The notes beneath the pieces are model-generated. The model had not been told where the DNA came from, did no database searches, and saw only the letters and a program-made list of their open reading frames with translations. A program made the translations under genes and the position numbers. From positions 12,968,681-13,032,680 of the forward strand of contig NC_049901.1 of the NCBI RefSeq assembly GCF_001411555.2: a DNA stretch of 64,000 nucleotides, given 5' to 3'. Below are positions 1-12,064 of the stretch, piece after piece (the first letter of the stretch is position 1; every line of letters begins with the position of its first letter). This DNA comes from Juglans regia. Lineage: Eukaryota; Streptophyta; Magnoliopsida; Fagales; Juglandaceae.

Positions 1-1505
1 TCTTGCTTGAGAAAGAAAATTGTTTTTCCAGCTATGAATTTTCTGCCATATCCGCTCCTTTATTCCTATAAAAGTATTAAATTTAGACCTCCCCACCAGA
101 GCTGGTAACCCCAGTTACCTTTCATAGCTCCCACACACATCACCTCCTGCTTCTTGGATAATATCACTCTTCTCATTAGATCTAGTATTAGAACTAAGAA
201 AGAAAGAAGATTTTTGTTTATTAAGCATCTGACCTGATCCTGCCTCATAAAGTTGCGGCAATTCATTAATCTTCTTCCATTCTGAAACCTGTGCTCTACA
301 GAATAGGATACATTCATCCGCAAACATCAAATGATTGATACATGTCCCATCTCTTCTCACTGAAACATCTTTTATATCCCATTCTTTTCCGCTGCATTGA
401 TCAAAGAGCTTAAACCTTCAGCACAAATGATAAAGAGATAAGGTGACAGAGGATCACCTTGTCTCAACCTCCTCTTTGGACAAAATACCTCCCCTGGAAT
501 ACCATTAACCAAGACTGCATAGCTAACTGAACCGACACACTCCGTCACCAGTTGAACCCACTTTCCACTGACTCCTAACTTCACCTTCAAAGCCTCCAAA
601 TACCTCCATTTAACCCTATCATATGCTTTTGACATATCTAACTTCAAAGCTAAACTTCCCACCGTTCCTTTCTTGTGAGTCTTCATGGAATGTAAAATTT
701 TAGAAGCTATCATAACATTATCCGTGATCAATCTTCCCGGTAGAAATGCACTTTGGTTACAAGAAATAATTAAGGGTAACACTCTCTTCAACCTACTAGC
801 CATGACTTTTGCAATAATCTTATACATCACATTACATAAGCTAATATGACGAAAATCACTAACATTCATAGTATTATTTACTTTAGGAATTAAAGCAATA
901 AAAGTGTGATTTAAAGAGGAAAGAGTACCCTCTACATTTAGGAAGCTAACAGCAGCCTTACTAACTTCATCTCCAACAGCATCCCAATGTGTTAGGAAAA
1001 GACCAGCCGTGAAGCCATCCGATCCCATGGATTTAAGAGGCCCAATCTGTTTGATTGCATCATCCACTTCTATTCTAGTGAAAACCGAATCCAAATGTTG
1101 ATTCATCTCAGCTGAAGCTCCATGTTCTCCAAGCATCTTTCTATAATCTCCAGAGATGGATCTGAAGAAGTATACACCTTTGTAAAAAAAGTTTGAAAAG
1201 CTCCTGCTGCTACATCAGTCAGCACCACATCATCTTCACCTTTCACCCTTATAATAGTATTCTCTTTTTTCCTCTCCGTAGCACATGCATGAAAGTAACG
1301 AGTATTCCTATCCCCCCTCTTTGTACCAATTTCTCTTTGCTCTTTGTTTCCATGTAATATTTTTTTGTTCCAGTAGAAGACCGAGTCTCAATTGAATTGA
1401 CTTCACCTCATGAATGTTATGTTCATCCTCATTCTCATGTAATATCTTCATTTGATTGATAATAGCGAACTGACTCATTAAATAATACCATTGGGTCAAA
1501 TTTTA
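1..1505 (-). mobile_element. LINE (L1-type) remnant, 5'-truncated, runs off left edge
   Basis: Read on the minus strand, the order is the linker before the reverse transcriptase (1308-1499, with the typical WKQRAKRNWYKEG stretch), then the RT fingers and palm (372-1136), then the palm continuation (66-360). No endonuclease precedes the linker and similarity stops near 1505, so the copy is 5'-truncated. Its 3' end and poly(A) lie outside the window. Frames change between the three segments, so it is dead. Confidence 0.9.
372..1136 (-). pseudogene. LINE reverse transcriptase core, degenerate
   Basis: This 254-residue open stretch is the fingers/palm part of a plant L1-type reverse transcriptase. 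Visible landmarks, in order, are the GSDGFTAGLF segment, NQSAFLPGR, the palm Asp motif KLDMSKAYDRVKW (first catalytic Asp) and RLRQGDPLSPYLF. The box with the other catalytic aspartates follows in another frame at about 310-345 and reads FADE instead of FADD. Its last catalytic Asp is therefore lost, in addition to the frameshift. The intact enzyme would do target-primed reverse transcription of its own RNA; this copy cannot. Confidence 0.9.
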
Positions 1506-1796
1506 ACATAGAAGATATGATGTTGGATCCCAACATTAACTGGTATCCATGCGTGCACTAGGCCAGGCCTCACAAAGAGATCACACTGCAATAGAATAGG
1601 TTTTTTAGAATGAAAATTTTCATCTCAAGATTCTGTGATTTTGTCTCAAAAAATATTTTGCGACTAAAGTCGTCCCAATATCAATGTTCCAAGATCAATT
1701 GTTCCTACCAAGCTAAGATCATGTTCATTAATATTCTAGATTGTCCTAGTTTGTGTGGAAGAATTATATAACATGCGTTGATCTTGAAATTTGAAG
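1506..1796. other. Spacer, possible DNA-transposon scrap
   Basis: There is no credible coding sequence. Around 1655-1677 the text GCGACTAAAGTCGTCCC resembles the ends of small plant CACTA-type elements. It is too short to assign. Confidence 0.25.
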
Positions 1797-4552
1797 TGTC
1801 ATGTAACGCCCCGACCCCAAGGGTCCGGAGAGTTAACTCACATAACCTAAATATCAACTCCAACAATACCAATGTAATTCCAAAACCAAGAATATATTCT
1901 TCCAAATCTTCAAACAATGTAAACGCTTCAATAAATAAATCATTCATACTCACATATCAAATCCTCAATATCACAACCCAAATAAAATATTAATCTTTCT
2001 TCATGTCTCAAATAATAAACTAAAGTAAACTAAAAATTGACATATGTCCCATAAACTGTCTAAATCCATTGAAATCAACAATAACCAAATCATATCCAAC
2101 AGCTGTACTAATATTGCGGGATATCTAAACTATTCTCAGCTAATCTTGTCCACAGACTCTAATACTGATTTTCAGCTGAACCGTCAATGTCATCTGAAAA
2201 TATTATGAAGATTAAGAGGTGAGTTATCAACAACTTAGCAAGCAGAGAGCATATACTATCATGTAAATATGAGCATTTATAACATTCGGTATGCAGAACA
2301 AATAATTGACTTTCAGAATGCATAAACAAAGCTTGGTACAAAAACTTTAGAGCGAAATTTCCAGAAATACAAACTTATTCTCAAAAAGAAAATCCATAGG
2401 CATATCCAAACTAAAACATTAAAGTCATATCATCTCGTAGCATCATATCAAGACAAATACTATGTTTAACCCCCGTAGTAGGGTTATAAACTACTATTAT
2501 ACCCGTGGCTAGGCCATATATCATGTTTCACCCCTGTAGTAAGGTTATAAACCACCATTATACCTGTAGCTAGGCCGTATACCATGTTTCACCCCCGTGA
2601 TAGAGTTATAAACCACCATTATACCCGTGGCTAGGCCGTATTCCATGTTTCACCCCCGTGGTAGGGTTATAAACCACCATTATACCCGTGGCTAGGCCGT
2701 ATTCCATGTTTCACCCCCGTGGTAGGGTTATAAACCACCATTATACCCGTGACTGGCCGTATTCCGTGTTTCACATCTGTGGTAGGGTTATAAACCACCA
2801 TTATACTTGTGGCTGGGCCGTATTTCATGTTTCACCCCCGTGGTAGGGTTATAAACCACCATTATACCTGTGGCTGAGCCTTAACAAAAACAGAACGGAA
2901 CATAATCGGAATCAGATCACATTCATATACAGAATCAAAACTTCATACCAAGGTTTTCAGATGACACATCATATCAAAAAATAATACTAAATAGATTCAG
3001 ATCATTTCACATGTTCGAAATAAACATAATCTAAAACATCTTCATTTATTCATAGCAAAAACTTTTAGATTTTCATATTCGTTATTTTTGCATAGTTCAT
3101 AAAAGAATGTACAAAATTAACTTATGTCTACATCAGTCATGACAGAAAATGTTTTCTCTTATATAGAATTTATGCATATGCAGAATAAACATCTGAGGTC
3201 GTTTTCAGATTTCATTTCAAAAACAAACATGCTTATTTTCAAAGCCAACCTCATTTCGTTTCTTTTATGCAAAACTAGTATATGAACCTCGCTTACCTGA
3301 CTTCCATGTATTATCAACACCTTAAGTCGGAACTCTAGTAGTGACACCACCTAAACAAAACATATACCCAACATTTAATAAACCAATACAGTAAGCTACT
3401 ATTTATTGAGTAATAAACCAAAACAGTCCCTTCTTAACTCAATAACTATCATAACAATTAAACTTGAACAGTACTCTCCTCAAACCATTCGCATTTAAAG
3501 CCCAAGCATCAATATTTTAGTCATTCAACAATTCAAGACTTGCATAAAAATATCCAATACAACTAGCTCAAAATACCCATAAATTTACACCAAATAGTCT
3601 CAATTAATAGCCCAAAACAGTCTCACAAAGCCATCCAAAAATCATACTCCTCAACTTCAAGAATTTCATCACACTCCACCACAATCCAACATATAAAACA
3701 CCAACACAATATAAATTTATAACTGTAACAGATTTCCAAAAGTCACTGCAGTAGTGCAAAAACAAATCTTACCCGCGCCACACTCAAATCAGTAACATTA
3801 CTATATTTCACAACCAACCACAATATCCAAACCCTACCAAATGCTTCGGTAGTGATTTACCTAACAGAGTCACGAAAACTTCAAACCACTTCGAACCAAC
3901 ACAACCCACTGTAGTCTACGCGCAGAAAAATTCACAGCAATCTCTAGTAAAAGAGAAAGTGACCTGCACAAGGAAGGCTTGAGAAGTTTGAGTGTGTGCG
4001 TACGGCAAGCAAAATATAGTAGTTTGTGTGTAAACAAAACAGAGCAAACCCAAATAGAAGAGAGGCCTGCTCGAGTAAAACCAGAAGAAAAGAAAGAAGA
4101 AGAAAGAAATAAAATAAAAAAAATAAATTGAAAGAGAGAGATGCCGGATTGAGAGGAGGAATTACCAACGGTTGTTCAAGAAAAAAAAAACTGTAGTGGA
4201 GTCAAAAGTTGAAGCTCCAACACCCGGGTTGAACACACGGTGAAGGGATAAACAAAATGAGAGGAACCGATTGAAAAAGTCTGCAGAAAGGTGCGAGTTC
4301 GTTTCTTGAGCGTGATAAGAGGTAAAATCAACTGCAAGGATTATGGGTTTGGTGCGTACGGGTTGAGCAATATGCGGAAATGCAATGCAAGGGAAGAATC
4401 CGTGGAGAAGAAAAACAGTACAACAGAAAAGGGGAATTAAACACGCACCAAAATGACGCCGTTCGAACCTCTCATCAAGTGCTCGTGGGCTGGGCTTCAT
4501 GCAACCGGGCTGGCTTAAAAAAATGGGCTTAGAGCCCGAATGTTACATGTCA
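1797..4552. mobile_element. Probable solo LTR, 2.75 kb, with 5-bp TSD
   Basis: The element runs from TGTAACGCCCCGACC at 1802 to GAATGTTACA ending at 4547. It has TG..CA ends and short inverted termini TGTAAC/GTTACA. The 5 bases TGTCA flank both sides (1797-1801 and 4548-4552), as expected for an LTR-retrotransposon insertion. No gag, pol, primer site or second LTR is visible between the ends, so a solo LTR left by recombination is the simplest reading. A non-autonomous element is the alternative. Orientation is not determined. Two minus-strand open stretches at 3944-4500 show no recognisable domain. Confidence 0.65.
2461..2880. repeat. 61-bp tandem repeat, 7 copies
   Basis: Seven head-to-tail units of about 60-61 bp sit inside the putative LTR. 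Each has a CACCCCCGTGGTAGGG block followed by ATAAACCACCATTATACC and GTGGCTAGGCCGTAT. The central copies are nearly identical and the outer ones are more diverged. No open frame is shared, so it is probably non-coding. Confidence 0.9.
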
Positions 4553-5600
4553 TGTGTACGTTTACGCGTGTCTATATTATATTAATGTTGTAGTTTTTGT
4601 TTTTCCTCGTAAAATTGGCAATTGATTCCAACAATATTGGGCCGGTTTTGACACAATTAAGGATGACGTAAGACACAAGATCGGTTGGATGGACCTCCTT
4701 GATCATTTGAAGGGTTAATTTCTTTTTGAGCAAAATCTGCATGCACATTGCTGCAAGCTCCCATGCAACTTCATTGCAATTAGGAAAACTACTCATCAAT
4801 TTAGTACAATAATTGGCTGCAAAGATCAAGAATATCGATCCAGCTTGTTGGCTGCAATTAAGTACGATTTGTATGCTCAAATCAAGAACTTGAATAATTA
4901 GTGAAAACCAGAGCATGAAATCAAATCAAACAGAAGGAAGAATACATTAATAACAGTACCACCGTTCATGGATACCAGCATATTTCGAAAGGAGAAGAAA
5001 TTCCGGTTTAACGTACGGCTAATAATTGATCATTTTACCATGTTTCGAAGGGTAAGATTAGTTAAGCCTTCGCGTCTAATTTCTGTAGAAGATCAAAAGA
5101 ATCAATTCAAAATATGGGAGAATTAGTCTAAGTTACTTCCAAACATTCTTTTCCAACTTAATTTTGTGCATGATCTATTGATCATATCATGCTCTCCATT
5201 TGGTGGGAATGTGAATATATTCCACATTGATAGGTATACGAAACATTAATGTGTGTTTAGAATGGCATGCATTATCACCCATATTGTGGACATTTCTGAT
5301 CAACATTTAGGTCTTAAATCATACCATTTATATATACATATATACATGCATACATAACACCATTCAGACCCTGATCAATGACGTTCGTCAATATATATAT
5401 GTGTGTTTCTAGCTAGGGTTTGATCAGGGATCAGCTAGCTAGGTGCGTCAGAAAAATAAAGCAAAAAATATTGAGCTTCTAGAAAATCATTATCTGCTGC
5501 ATTGTGAAAGATTTATATTGAGCTTCTAGAAAATCGATCAATTTATTTTTTACAGGACTAGGAGTACAGGCTAAATAATAAACATGAATGCCAGTAGAGT
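4553..5600. other. Mostly unassigned sequence with one unidentified open frame
   Basis: A minus-strand open frame at 4572-4916 (114 codons) has fairly coding-like composition (Cys-, Ile- and Leu-rich) but matches no family I recognise. It could be an exon of a decayed gene. At 5467-5536 the phrase ATTGAGCTTCTAGAAAATC occurs twice about 47 bp apart. I see nothing else. Confidence 0.3.
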
Positions 5601-5745
5601 AGAGCTGGGATTTCAAGTTTCTATGCCTTTTTTCTAGGCCTGCTATCTGCATGGTGCGGGGCGGGGTGAGGGGAAGAGCTGGGATTTCAAGTTTCTATGC
5701 CTTTTTTCTAGGCCTGCTACCCGCATGGTGCGGGGTGGGGGTGCC
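5601..5745. repeat. 74-bp tandem duplication at hAT-like element edge
   Basis: Two direct copies start at 5601 and 5675. Both begin AGAGCTGGGATTTCAAG and run through CTTTTTTCTAGGCCTGCTA into GCATGGTGCGGGG. The duplication includes the left end of the GC-rich element that follows. Confidence 0.85.
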
Positions 5746-6437
5746 CTTCCCCACACCCCGCCCCGCACCATGCAGGGGTTGGGGATTTTCCCCCCGCCCC
5801 TGGGAGGTAGGGGCGGGGGAAAAAATTCAATCTGCCCTGCCCCCTGCCTATGCACTATATTGTGTTTAAAAAAAAAATTTTGTCTAAAAATATTTTTTTA
5901 AACCCAAATTATAATTTAATTTAAATAATAAATTAAAATTTATAAATATAAAAAAAAAACTTAAACTCATTAGAGTTAGATTTTGGATTGCTTTGGCTTC
6001 CTAGGCCAACCATTATATAGGAGGCCAAGGCAATACAATAGTCATCTTTAAGCAATGTAGTAAGTCCCACATTGCTTAAGGATGACTATTGTATTGCATT
6101 GGCCTCCTATATAATGGTTGGCCTAGGAGGCTAAAGCAATCCAATGACTTGAATATAATTTTAAGTCTTTAATAAATTGTATACATCTGTATACAATATA
6201 TTTATTTATATATATATAAATAAATTTTTTTTTATATGTGGAGCGGGGGCGGGGGGCGGGGGGCGGAACGGGGCCCCGCTGGGGTCATCCCGCCCCCTGC
6301 CCCCGCTAGGTCCTCTCTATGCGGGGCGGGGGACCCCGCCCCCGCATGGGCGGAGCGTGGTAGCCCACCCGCCCAAACGGAGGCGGGGCGGGGCAGCATG
6401 GGCGGGGGCGGGGGCGGGGTCCCGCTGCCCAACCCTA
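5709..6437. mobile_element. GC-rich hAT-like non-autonomous element
   Basis: The right end reads GCTGCCCAACCCTA, which is TAGGGTTGGGCAGC in reverse complement, a hAT-style terminus. The left end reads TAGGCCTGCTACCCGC. The flanking 8-mers CTTTTTTC (5701-5708) and CCTTTTTC (6438-6445) match at 7 of 8, suiting a hAT 8-bp TSD. Both shoulders (5709-5850 and 6238-6437) are extremely C/G-rich, while the middle is AT-rich and carries a long hairpin. There is no transposase. Open frames through the G/C runs are compositional artefacts. The poorly matched left terminus is the weak point. Confidence 0.5.
5983..6144. repeat. Inverted repeat, 76-bp arms, 10-nt loop
   Basis: The left arm (5983-6058) and right arm (6069-6144) are reverse complements at 72 of 76 positions, separated by AGTAAGTCCC. 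Arms begin and end with TTGGATTGCTTT and its complement. A transcript would fold into a near-perfect hairpin of the size of a foldback MITE or a young microRNA-like precursor. Confidence 0.9.
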
Positions 6438-6552
6438 CCTTTTTCTTGAGCCAAGCTTCATAAAATAGTTAATACACTAGTTTCCAAGCGACTAAACCAA
6501 TTACGAGATGTGTCAACGAATTGATCATCAAGCATTACAGGAGTAACAATTG

Positions 6553-7106
6553 TCAAGCTAGCTCAGGTAAGCCATGATGACAAGGAAAATTGATACAAAG
6601 AGAAGTGATTGAGAACCTGGCCAAAGATTTGCCTCCATTGTTTACATGGAACGTCCAACACACAGATCTTTCCACTTTAATTAACCTTGGCTCCTCTGAT
6701 GTATAGGGTTCCAAATTCGAATGGATATCATACTTGGGAATGTATGGAAGCTTGGGATATATCACCGTATACGTAGCAGGAGATGCCATGCACCCTATGA
6801 AGCCAGAGTACGGCCTGGGGCAAAATGAATGCGCAGCACTGGAAGATGCTTTTGTTTTGAGACTGCAACTTGGGGAACTCATGATGACTCGAAACACAAG
6901 CGGCCTTACACCAGCAGAGGTGGCCGAAGCCTTGGAAAGATATGCAAAGAAGGGGAGGTGGCGTGCTGCTGGCCGGCTTGGTTTCAATCGAGCTGATCGT
7001 ATCTAGCTATCAGGCCGGTGGGTGCATCTTCTGGGTGGGTCTGGATCATGCATCATAGATGCGGGATGTGTTGTTCTATAAGCTTATTTACGGTAGGGTT
7101 TTCATG
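6553..7106 (+). pseudogene. FAD monooxygenase last-exon relic
   Basis: This stretch aligns along most of exon 5 of the intact monooxygenases further right. It contains the recognisable FAD-binding box AGDAMHPM (gene 1: AGDAMHPMTPDLGQGG; here MKPEYGLGQNE) and ALERYAKKGRWRAA. Before that box it corresponds to the segment with REV.DNLAKDFPP but carries stops and frameshifts. Exons 1-4 are absent. At about 7106 the alignment is cut by an LTR element. It is a third, ancient member of the cluster about 19 kb upstream of gene 1, in the same orientation, and is non-functional. Confidence 0.85.
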
Positions 7107-7477
7107 TGTTAAGAGTTTTATTAAAATTCAATAAACCACACACCTATATCCCTATGAGTTTATACTGTTCAAATATATCTTTTAATTAATGACTTACAGT
7201 AGGACACAAATACCTCAAGATTTCATAATGTCCAGAAGTTCTCTATTTAAGCACCGAAAGGGTTAAGGGTTCTGATCACCTACAACAAAATTGTGCCTTC
7301 AGTTATTGGGAGACACTCAGAAAAGTTGCTAGGATGATCATTCTCTCAAATTCAGGTCAGATTCTCTATCAAACTGTAAACAAAGAGGTTATAAGTTTCT
7401 AATTGTTGTTATTTAATGTTATGGATCATAGAAAATCAAAGATCCAATATTAATATTTCATGTTTAAATATTTAACA
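7107..7477 (+). repeat. 5' LTR
   Basis: The LTR has TG..CA ends, 371 bp. Its start corresponds base for base to the 3' copy at 12065 through the ACACAAATACCT phrase, with several substitutions and small indels, so the insertion is not recent. Confidence 0.8.
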
Positions 7478-7479
7478 TG

Positions 7480-7491
7480 TGGTATCAGAGC
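7480..7491 (+). other. Primer-binding site (tRNA-Met type)
   Basis: TGGTATCAGAGC lies immediately downstream of the 5' LTR, complementary to the 3' end of plant initiator tRNA-Met. It primes minus-strand DNA synthesis in copia elements. Confidence 0.85.
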
Positions 7492-8278
7492 TATAAGTTA
7501 TAGATATTCTAATGTTACGATAAAATATAATATTGATGTAAATTTATAAATTGTGATCATTTGGTTTTATATATTCATGTACAATATACGTTTCAAATGT
7601 AAACTTCATGTATTTATAAATTTACGTATTGAGTATTGATTCATACATGTGTTCTCGGCATGGAAGAGTTGAGAAAATTTTGTTATTAAGTTTTGGCTTA
7701 AGGGAAAACAGTGAGGGAAGAGCTGCCAAGCTGTTGTGGTTTGGTAGCGACGGCGTGAGGATGGTAGTCGTGCCTCTATTTATTTTGTTTAGTTTATTAA
7801 AAAAAATGGAGAAGAGAGAAGGGAGGTGGACGTCGGGGGCGAGAGGAGGTCGGAGATGTCTTGCTGGCATCTTTTTGTTGGCGACAACACCCACAATTGC
7901 TCTGGATCAAAGTTGCAAACTCTCATTTGGTCTAGTGGCTGCGTGAGGGTGAAGGAGAAAAAGAATCGGGTCATGGGTTGCTAAATGGGAAGGGTTTTCA
8001 AACCCATTACAGTTTGGGTCGATTAGAACGAGTCATAGGTCTAGCTCAATCCAAGAACATCGAAGTGAAAGAATGCTGCTTGGGCCAGAATAGTGGACCC
8101 GTAAGCTACGCCCAGCTCGACAATGAGATTAAAAAAAAGTGTTATACAGGTTATTGCAGGCCAGCACAATGGGCAAGAATTGGGCCCATTCCAAACAAGA
8201 AAAAAAAAGAAGAGAGAAATAATTCTTTCTTTCTCTTTTTCTCGATGCATGTCCTTTATTGTTTAATAAATGTAAAAA

Positions 8279-8640
8279 TTATTTGGACTTGAATTATGAC
8301 TATTAGTTATAAAATCCTTAATTATTATTTCTTATGAATTTTCTTGTACGGTAAGCCATATAAATTTATAAATTATTTGGAGTTGAATTATGGCTATTAG
8401 TTATTAAATTTTTAATTATTGTTTCTTATGAATTTTATTGTATTTTTGGCCATATAAATATATGAATTTTGCCCACTTGAATTATGGCAAATTGTTATAA
8501 AATTCTTAATTATTGTTTTCTATGAATTTTATTATATGGTAAGCCATATAAATGTATGAGTTATTTGGATGGCTATTACTCATAAAATTCTAAATTATTG
8601 TTTCTTATGAATTTTATTGTATTTTTGGCCATATATATAT
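8279..8640. repeat. ~94-bp tandem repeat, 4 copies
   Basis: Units starting near 8279, 8373, 8466 and 8561 share TTATTTGGACTTGAATTATG, then TTAATTATTGTTTCTTATGA and GGCCATATAAAT. The array is AT-rich, non-coding, and internal to the LTR element. Confidence 0.85.
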
Positions 8641-8804
8641 AATTTTAAATTTTAAATGGAGTGAGTAATTTGTACCAAAATTAAAGAAGGGGTTAGTTGC
8701 TCAAAGGTACAAAATCATCTTACTTGATTTTAGATAACAAATAATTAACTTCATTATATCATAGATAATAATGGAAAATAACTGGATCTATGATATAATT
8801 AGTG

Positions 8805-9350
8805 ATCTGGAGGGAGCAATTTGTATGCCAGAGTTTACTTCCAAAGGAAAATAAGAAAACTCTGGCGATATAGCTTGTTCATCCACATAATTTAAGGTTG
8901 AAGAGAAAAATTTGTACGTGAGAATTTACTCCGAAATGAGAATTCTAATGATACAGTTAGTTCATCCACAAAATTTAAAATTGGAGGGAACACTTTATAT
9001 ATCAGAGTTTACATCCGAATGAGAACTCTAGTGATACAGCTAGCTGATCCAAAGAATTTAAAATTGGAGGGAACACTTTGTATGTCAGAGCTTACTCCCA
9101 AAGAAGAATTCTGGTAATACAAATAGTTCACCCACATAATTTAAAATTGAAGGGAACATTTTGTGTGTTAGTGTTCAATCCTAAATTAGAGGCTTCAATG
9201 ACACTATTAGTTCATTGACAATGGTTTAAATTCTCCATAATGGTTTAGATTCTGAATTTAAAACTAAAGGAAACATTTTGTGTTTTGGGGTTCACTTCCA
9301 AATGAGGGATCTTGATAACACTATTAGTTCATCCATAATGGTTTAAATTT
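8805..9350. repeat. ~85-90-bp tandem repeat, about 6 copies
   Basis: A second, unrelated array follows. Each unit has AATTTAAAATTGGAGGGAA, a CAGAGTTTACTCC-like block, GAGAACTCTAGTGATACA and AGTTCATCCA. The copies are diverged and no open frame is maintained. Confidence 0.85.
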
Positions 9351-9660
9351 TGTTATTGTTTGAGTGTCGTACTCAAAACATTAATGAGATTAAAATGTTT
9401 TACTTGCAATAAGTATATGAATATCTTTACAAGATTTCCTATACAGAATGACTCTAGTTTAGAAAAACATAATTATGTCAAATTAACACTAAAAATTTTA
9501 GACCCGGGTTTATCCATTTCAAGTCTAATATCAATTATTATAGAAAATAATAATAAGGCTAAAAAAAGTACAATGTTTAAGAAGATGGAATTAGTTACTA
9601 TATTGTGAAAATAATGGTGTATAACTTATATTGTGTCTTAGTAAGGTAGTCTTAAGAATA

Positions 9661-9850
9661 AGGCCTCGTTTGGTTACACATATGAGATGAGATGAGATAA
9701 AAGTTGAATAAAATATTATTAGAATATTATTATTTTTTTTGAATTTGAAAAAAGTTGAATTATTTATTATATTTTATGTAGAAATTTAAAAAAGTTGTAA
9801 TGATTATATAAGATGAGTCTCATCTCATCTTGGTAATCGAACCAAGCCTT
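9661..9850. mobile_element. Harbinger-like MITE (GAGATGAG family)
   Basis: About 190 bp beginning AGGCCTCGTTTGG and ending CCAAGCCTT in inverted orientation. GAGATGAGATGAG and its complement are subterminal, with an AT-rich core containing AAAAAGTTGAATTATTTATT. Members of the same family occur at 25371-25590, 42257-42454, 57997-58213 and 63784-63894. Confidence 0.75.
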
Positions 9851-12064
9851 ATTTTTGGAGTTGTGGACTGATTTAAGGCTCACACATGTATGATAGTCAA
9901 GCTAAAGTAAGACTTTATAACCGAAATAAAAGAAAGTTGAGTCTTGTAACAATTATTGGGTACATTTTCATTATTGATTACTTAGGGAAATTCAAATGAT
10001 ATATGTTATATTATTCTAATCATGATCTTAGTATTGAGGAAATTTAAATGTCAAATTCCTTAACGCTGGCAAAATCAGTGAGAGCATAGAAACTAGATAT
10101 GTGATTGTTGGGGAAGTGCATGCTTGTATATTGCAAAAAGCTTGTAGTTTCTTTTTTTGATCATCTCAATGATAACATGAAACAACAAGCAAATGATCAT
10201 TTACCTCATAAAAGAAACACTGCTGAAAAATTGACCGTAAAGACATCAGAATATGTAACCTCATGTTATCTTCTTGATATGCTATTTGGTTAGATTACGT
10301 GGCGTATTTCTAAAATTCAAAATTTGACAAATAATGATCCATTTACATTTTTCACGAGTTGTAGAACAAACTAATTCTATAAAAGAACGATACGTTAAAG
10401 AGCAATTGAAATTCATGAATCAACGTAAATTCTTTAATTTCTTCAAATTGTCTAAAAATTGTAAAAAGTTGAAATGTAAATGGGTTTTTGAAACAAAACC
10501 CTAACTTTAAAAGCAATGTTAAATGATATAAAATTAGACTTCATAAATCAAATTGCACTTCTAAAGTTTCAAACTCCTACCCTTTCTTTTGAAACAACAC
10601 ACCCTTACCATTAAACCAATGCATCTCTTGGATATAAAATTAGACTTGTAATCATGAATTTCACTAAAAAATGAACGTTGATCAGAAAGAGATATTTCTA
10701 ATAAACCTGAAAGAACTTATTTAGGATCACTATGATATTAATAGCTCATTATAATCTAGATTTACATTAAATGGATGTGAAAACAATAGTAGAGTGAGAG
10801 TTTGAATTCTATAAGAAACAAATAAAAGAACTACTTAGAAAAGGTAAAAGATTTTTTGAAAAATGGTATCTAAAATTTAATAATACCAATAATGTTTTTG
10901 GATTTAATAAAAATATTTATTTTTAATTTATATACCCGAAGGTCAGTCAGATTATATTTTTATTTATGGTCATGCATGTATATGACATTTTGACAAGGAT
11001 AAATCATGATTTATAGTATCACATTAAAGTTGTATCTCTAAAAAACTTTAAAAATAAAATTTATGAATAAGACATTCTTCATAAGTGGGATTAAACTTTA
11101 ATACAAAGACAAGAACTGTTAGATTTGTCTCAATATAATTGCAAAAAGCTTCGAAAGATTTTGCATGAACAATTGTTGGTCAATAGTGGCTTTAAAAATA
11201 AAATGTAACATATTCAGTATTTTACAATAACCTAAAAACTGATTAGGTTGTTAAATAAATTTTGTTTATGTTGGTTACAAGGAATCTAATGATTGCACAA
11301 ATTCCTATAAAACCAAATATCAGTTTTTCAGTTAACATCCTTGGTTGTTGCCAAAGTAACCCAATGATGTTTGACCCAAAAGTTATGAAAAGAGTCATGT
11401 TATTTAGGATTTGTACTTGTTGACTTTATAGACAAGTTGCTAAAAATGTATGGCAAACATTCCTCAAAGTATTTTTTCTCTAAATGATGTGCATTTAATG
11501 CATTTTAAATACCTAAATATTAAGAAGAAAGTATAGAAACAAATAATGTATATATCAATAAAGCGTTAATGATTATACTTTAAAGAACATGTTGAAAAAA
11601 TGGGTCTTATGCTTATACCCATGATGTGCACTGTTTAAGGAGATAATTAATATGCTGAGTATTTTGTTAATGAATATTAAGAGATATCTATTATGGTTAT
11701 TTTTGTTGTCTTGTCTTTCTACTTTATGTGTACATTGAATGGTGTGGATGAATGATGATAAGATAATGTCTGAAATGGACATGAATTGGAATGCAAATAC
11801 ATTACAGTATTAGCTTTAATTGTCCCAATTAAAGATCGTGTTAAATTAAGTTATTAGTGTTGTGGTACAAGGAAGAAATTTTGTTGGTTATAGAACGAAG
11901 GACCATCATGACTGACATTGGTAACTTATTTACATTGATATTACGAAACTCATGTAATGTATTTTGAGTTAGGAAATTTTTTTGAAAATGAACGTGCACA
12001 AGATGGTTAATTTCTTGTAATAAATCCTTGAACAAAATGTTGTTTTATGGGCCTAGTGGGAGAA

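Noticed and set aside
2461..2880. Regular 61-bp repeats considered as a CRISPR-like array
   Set aside because: Units are contiguous without unique spacers, diverge along their whole length, and the genome is a plant.
5643..6463. Several Pro/Gly/Arg-rich open frames on both strands
   Set aside because: They are produced by G/C runs of the hAT-like element and have no domain or start context.
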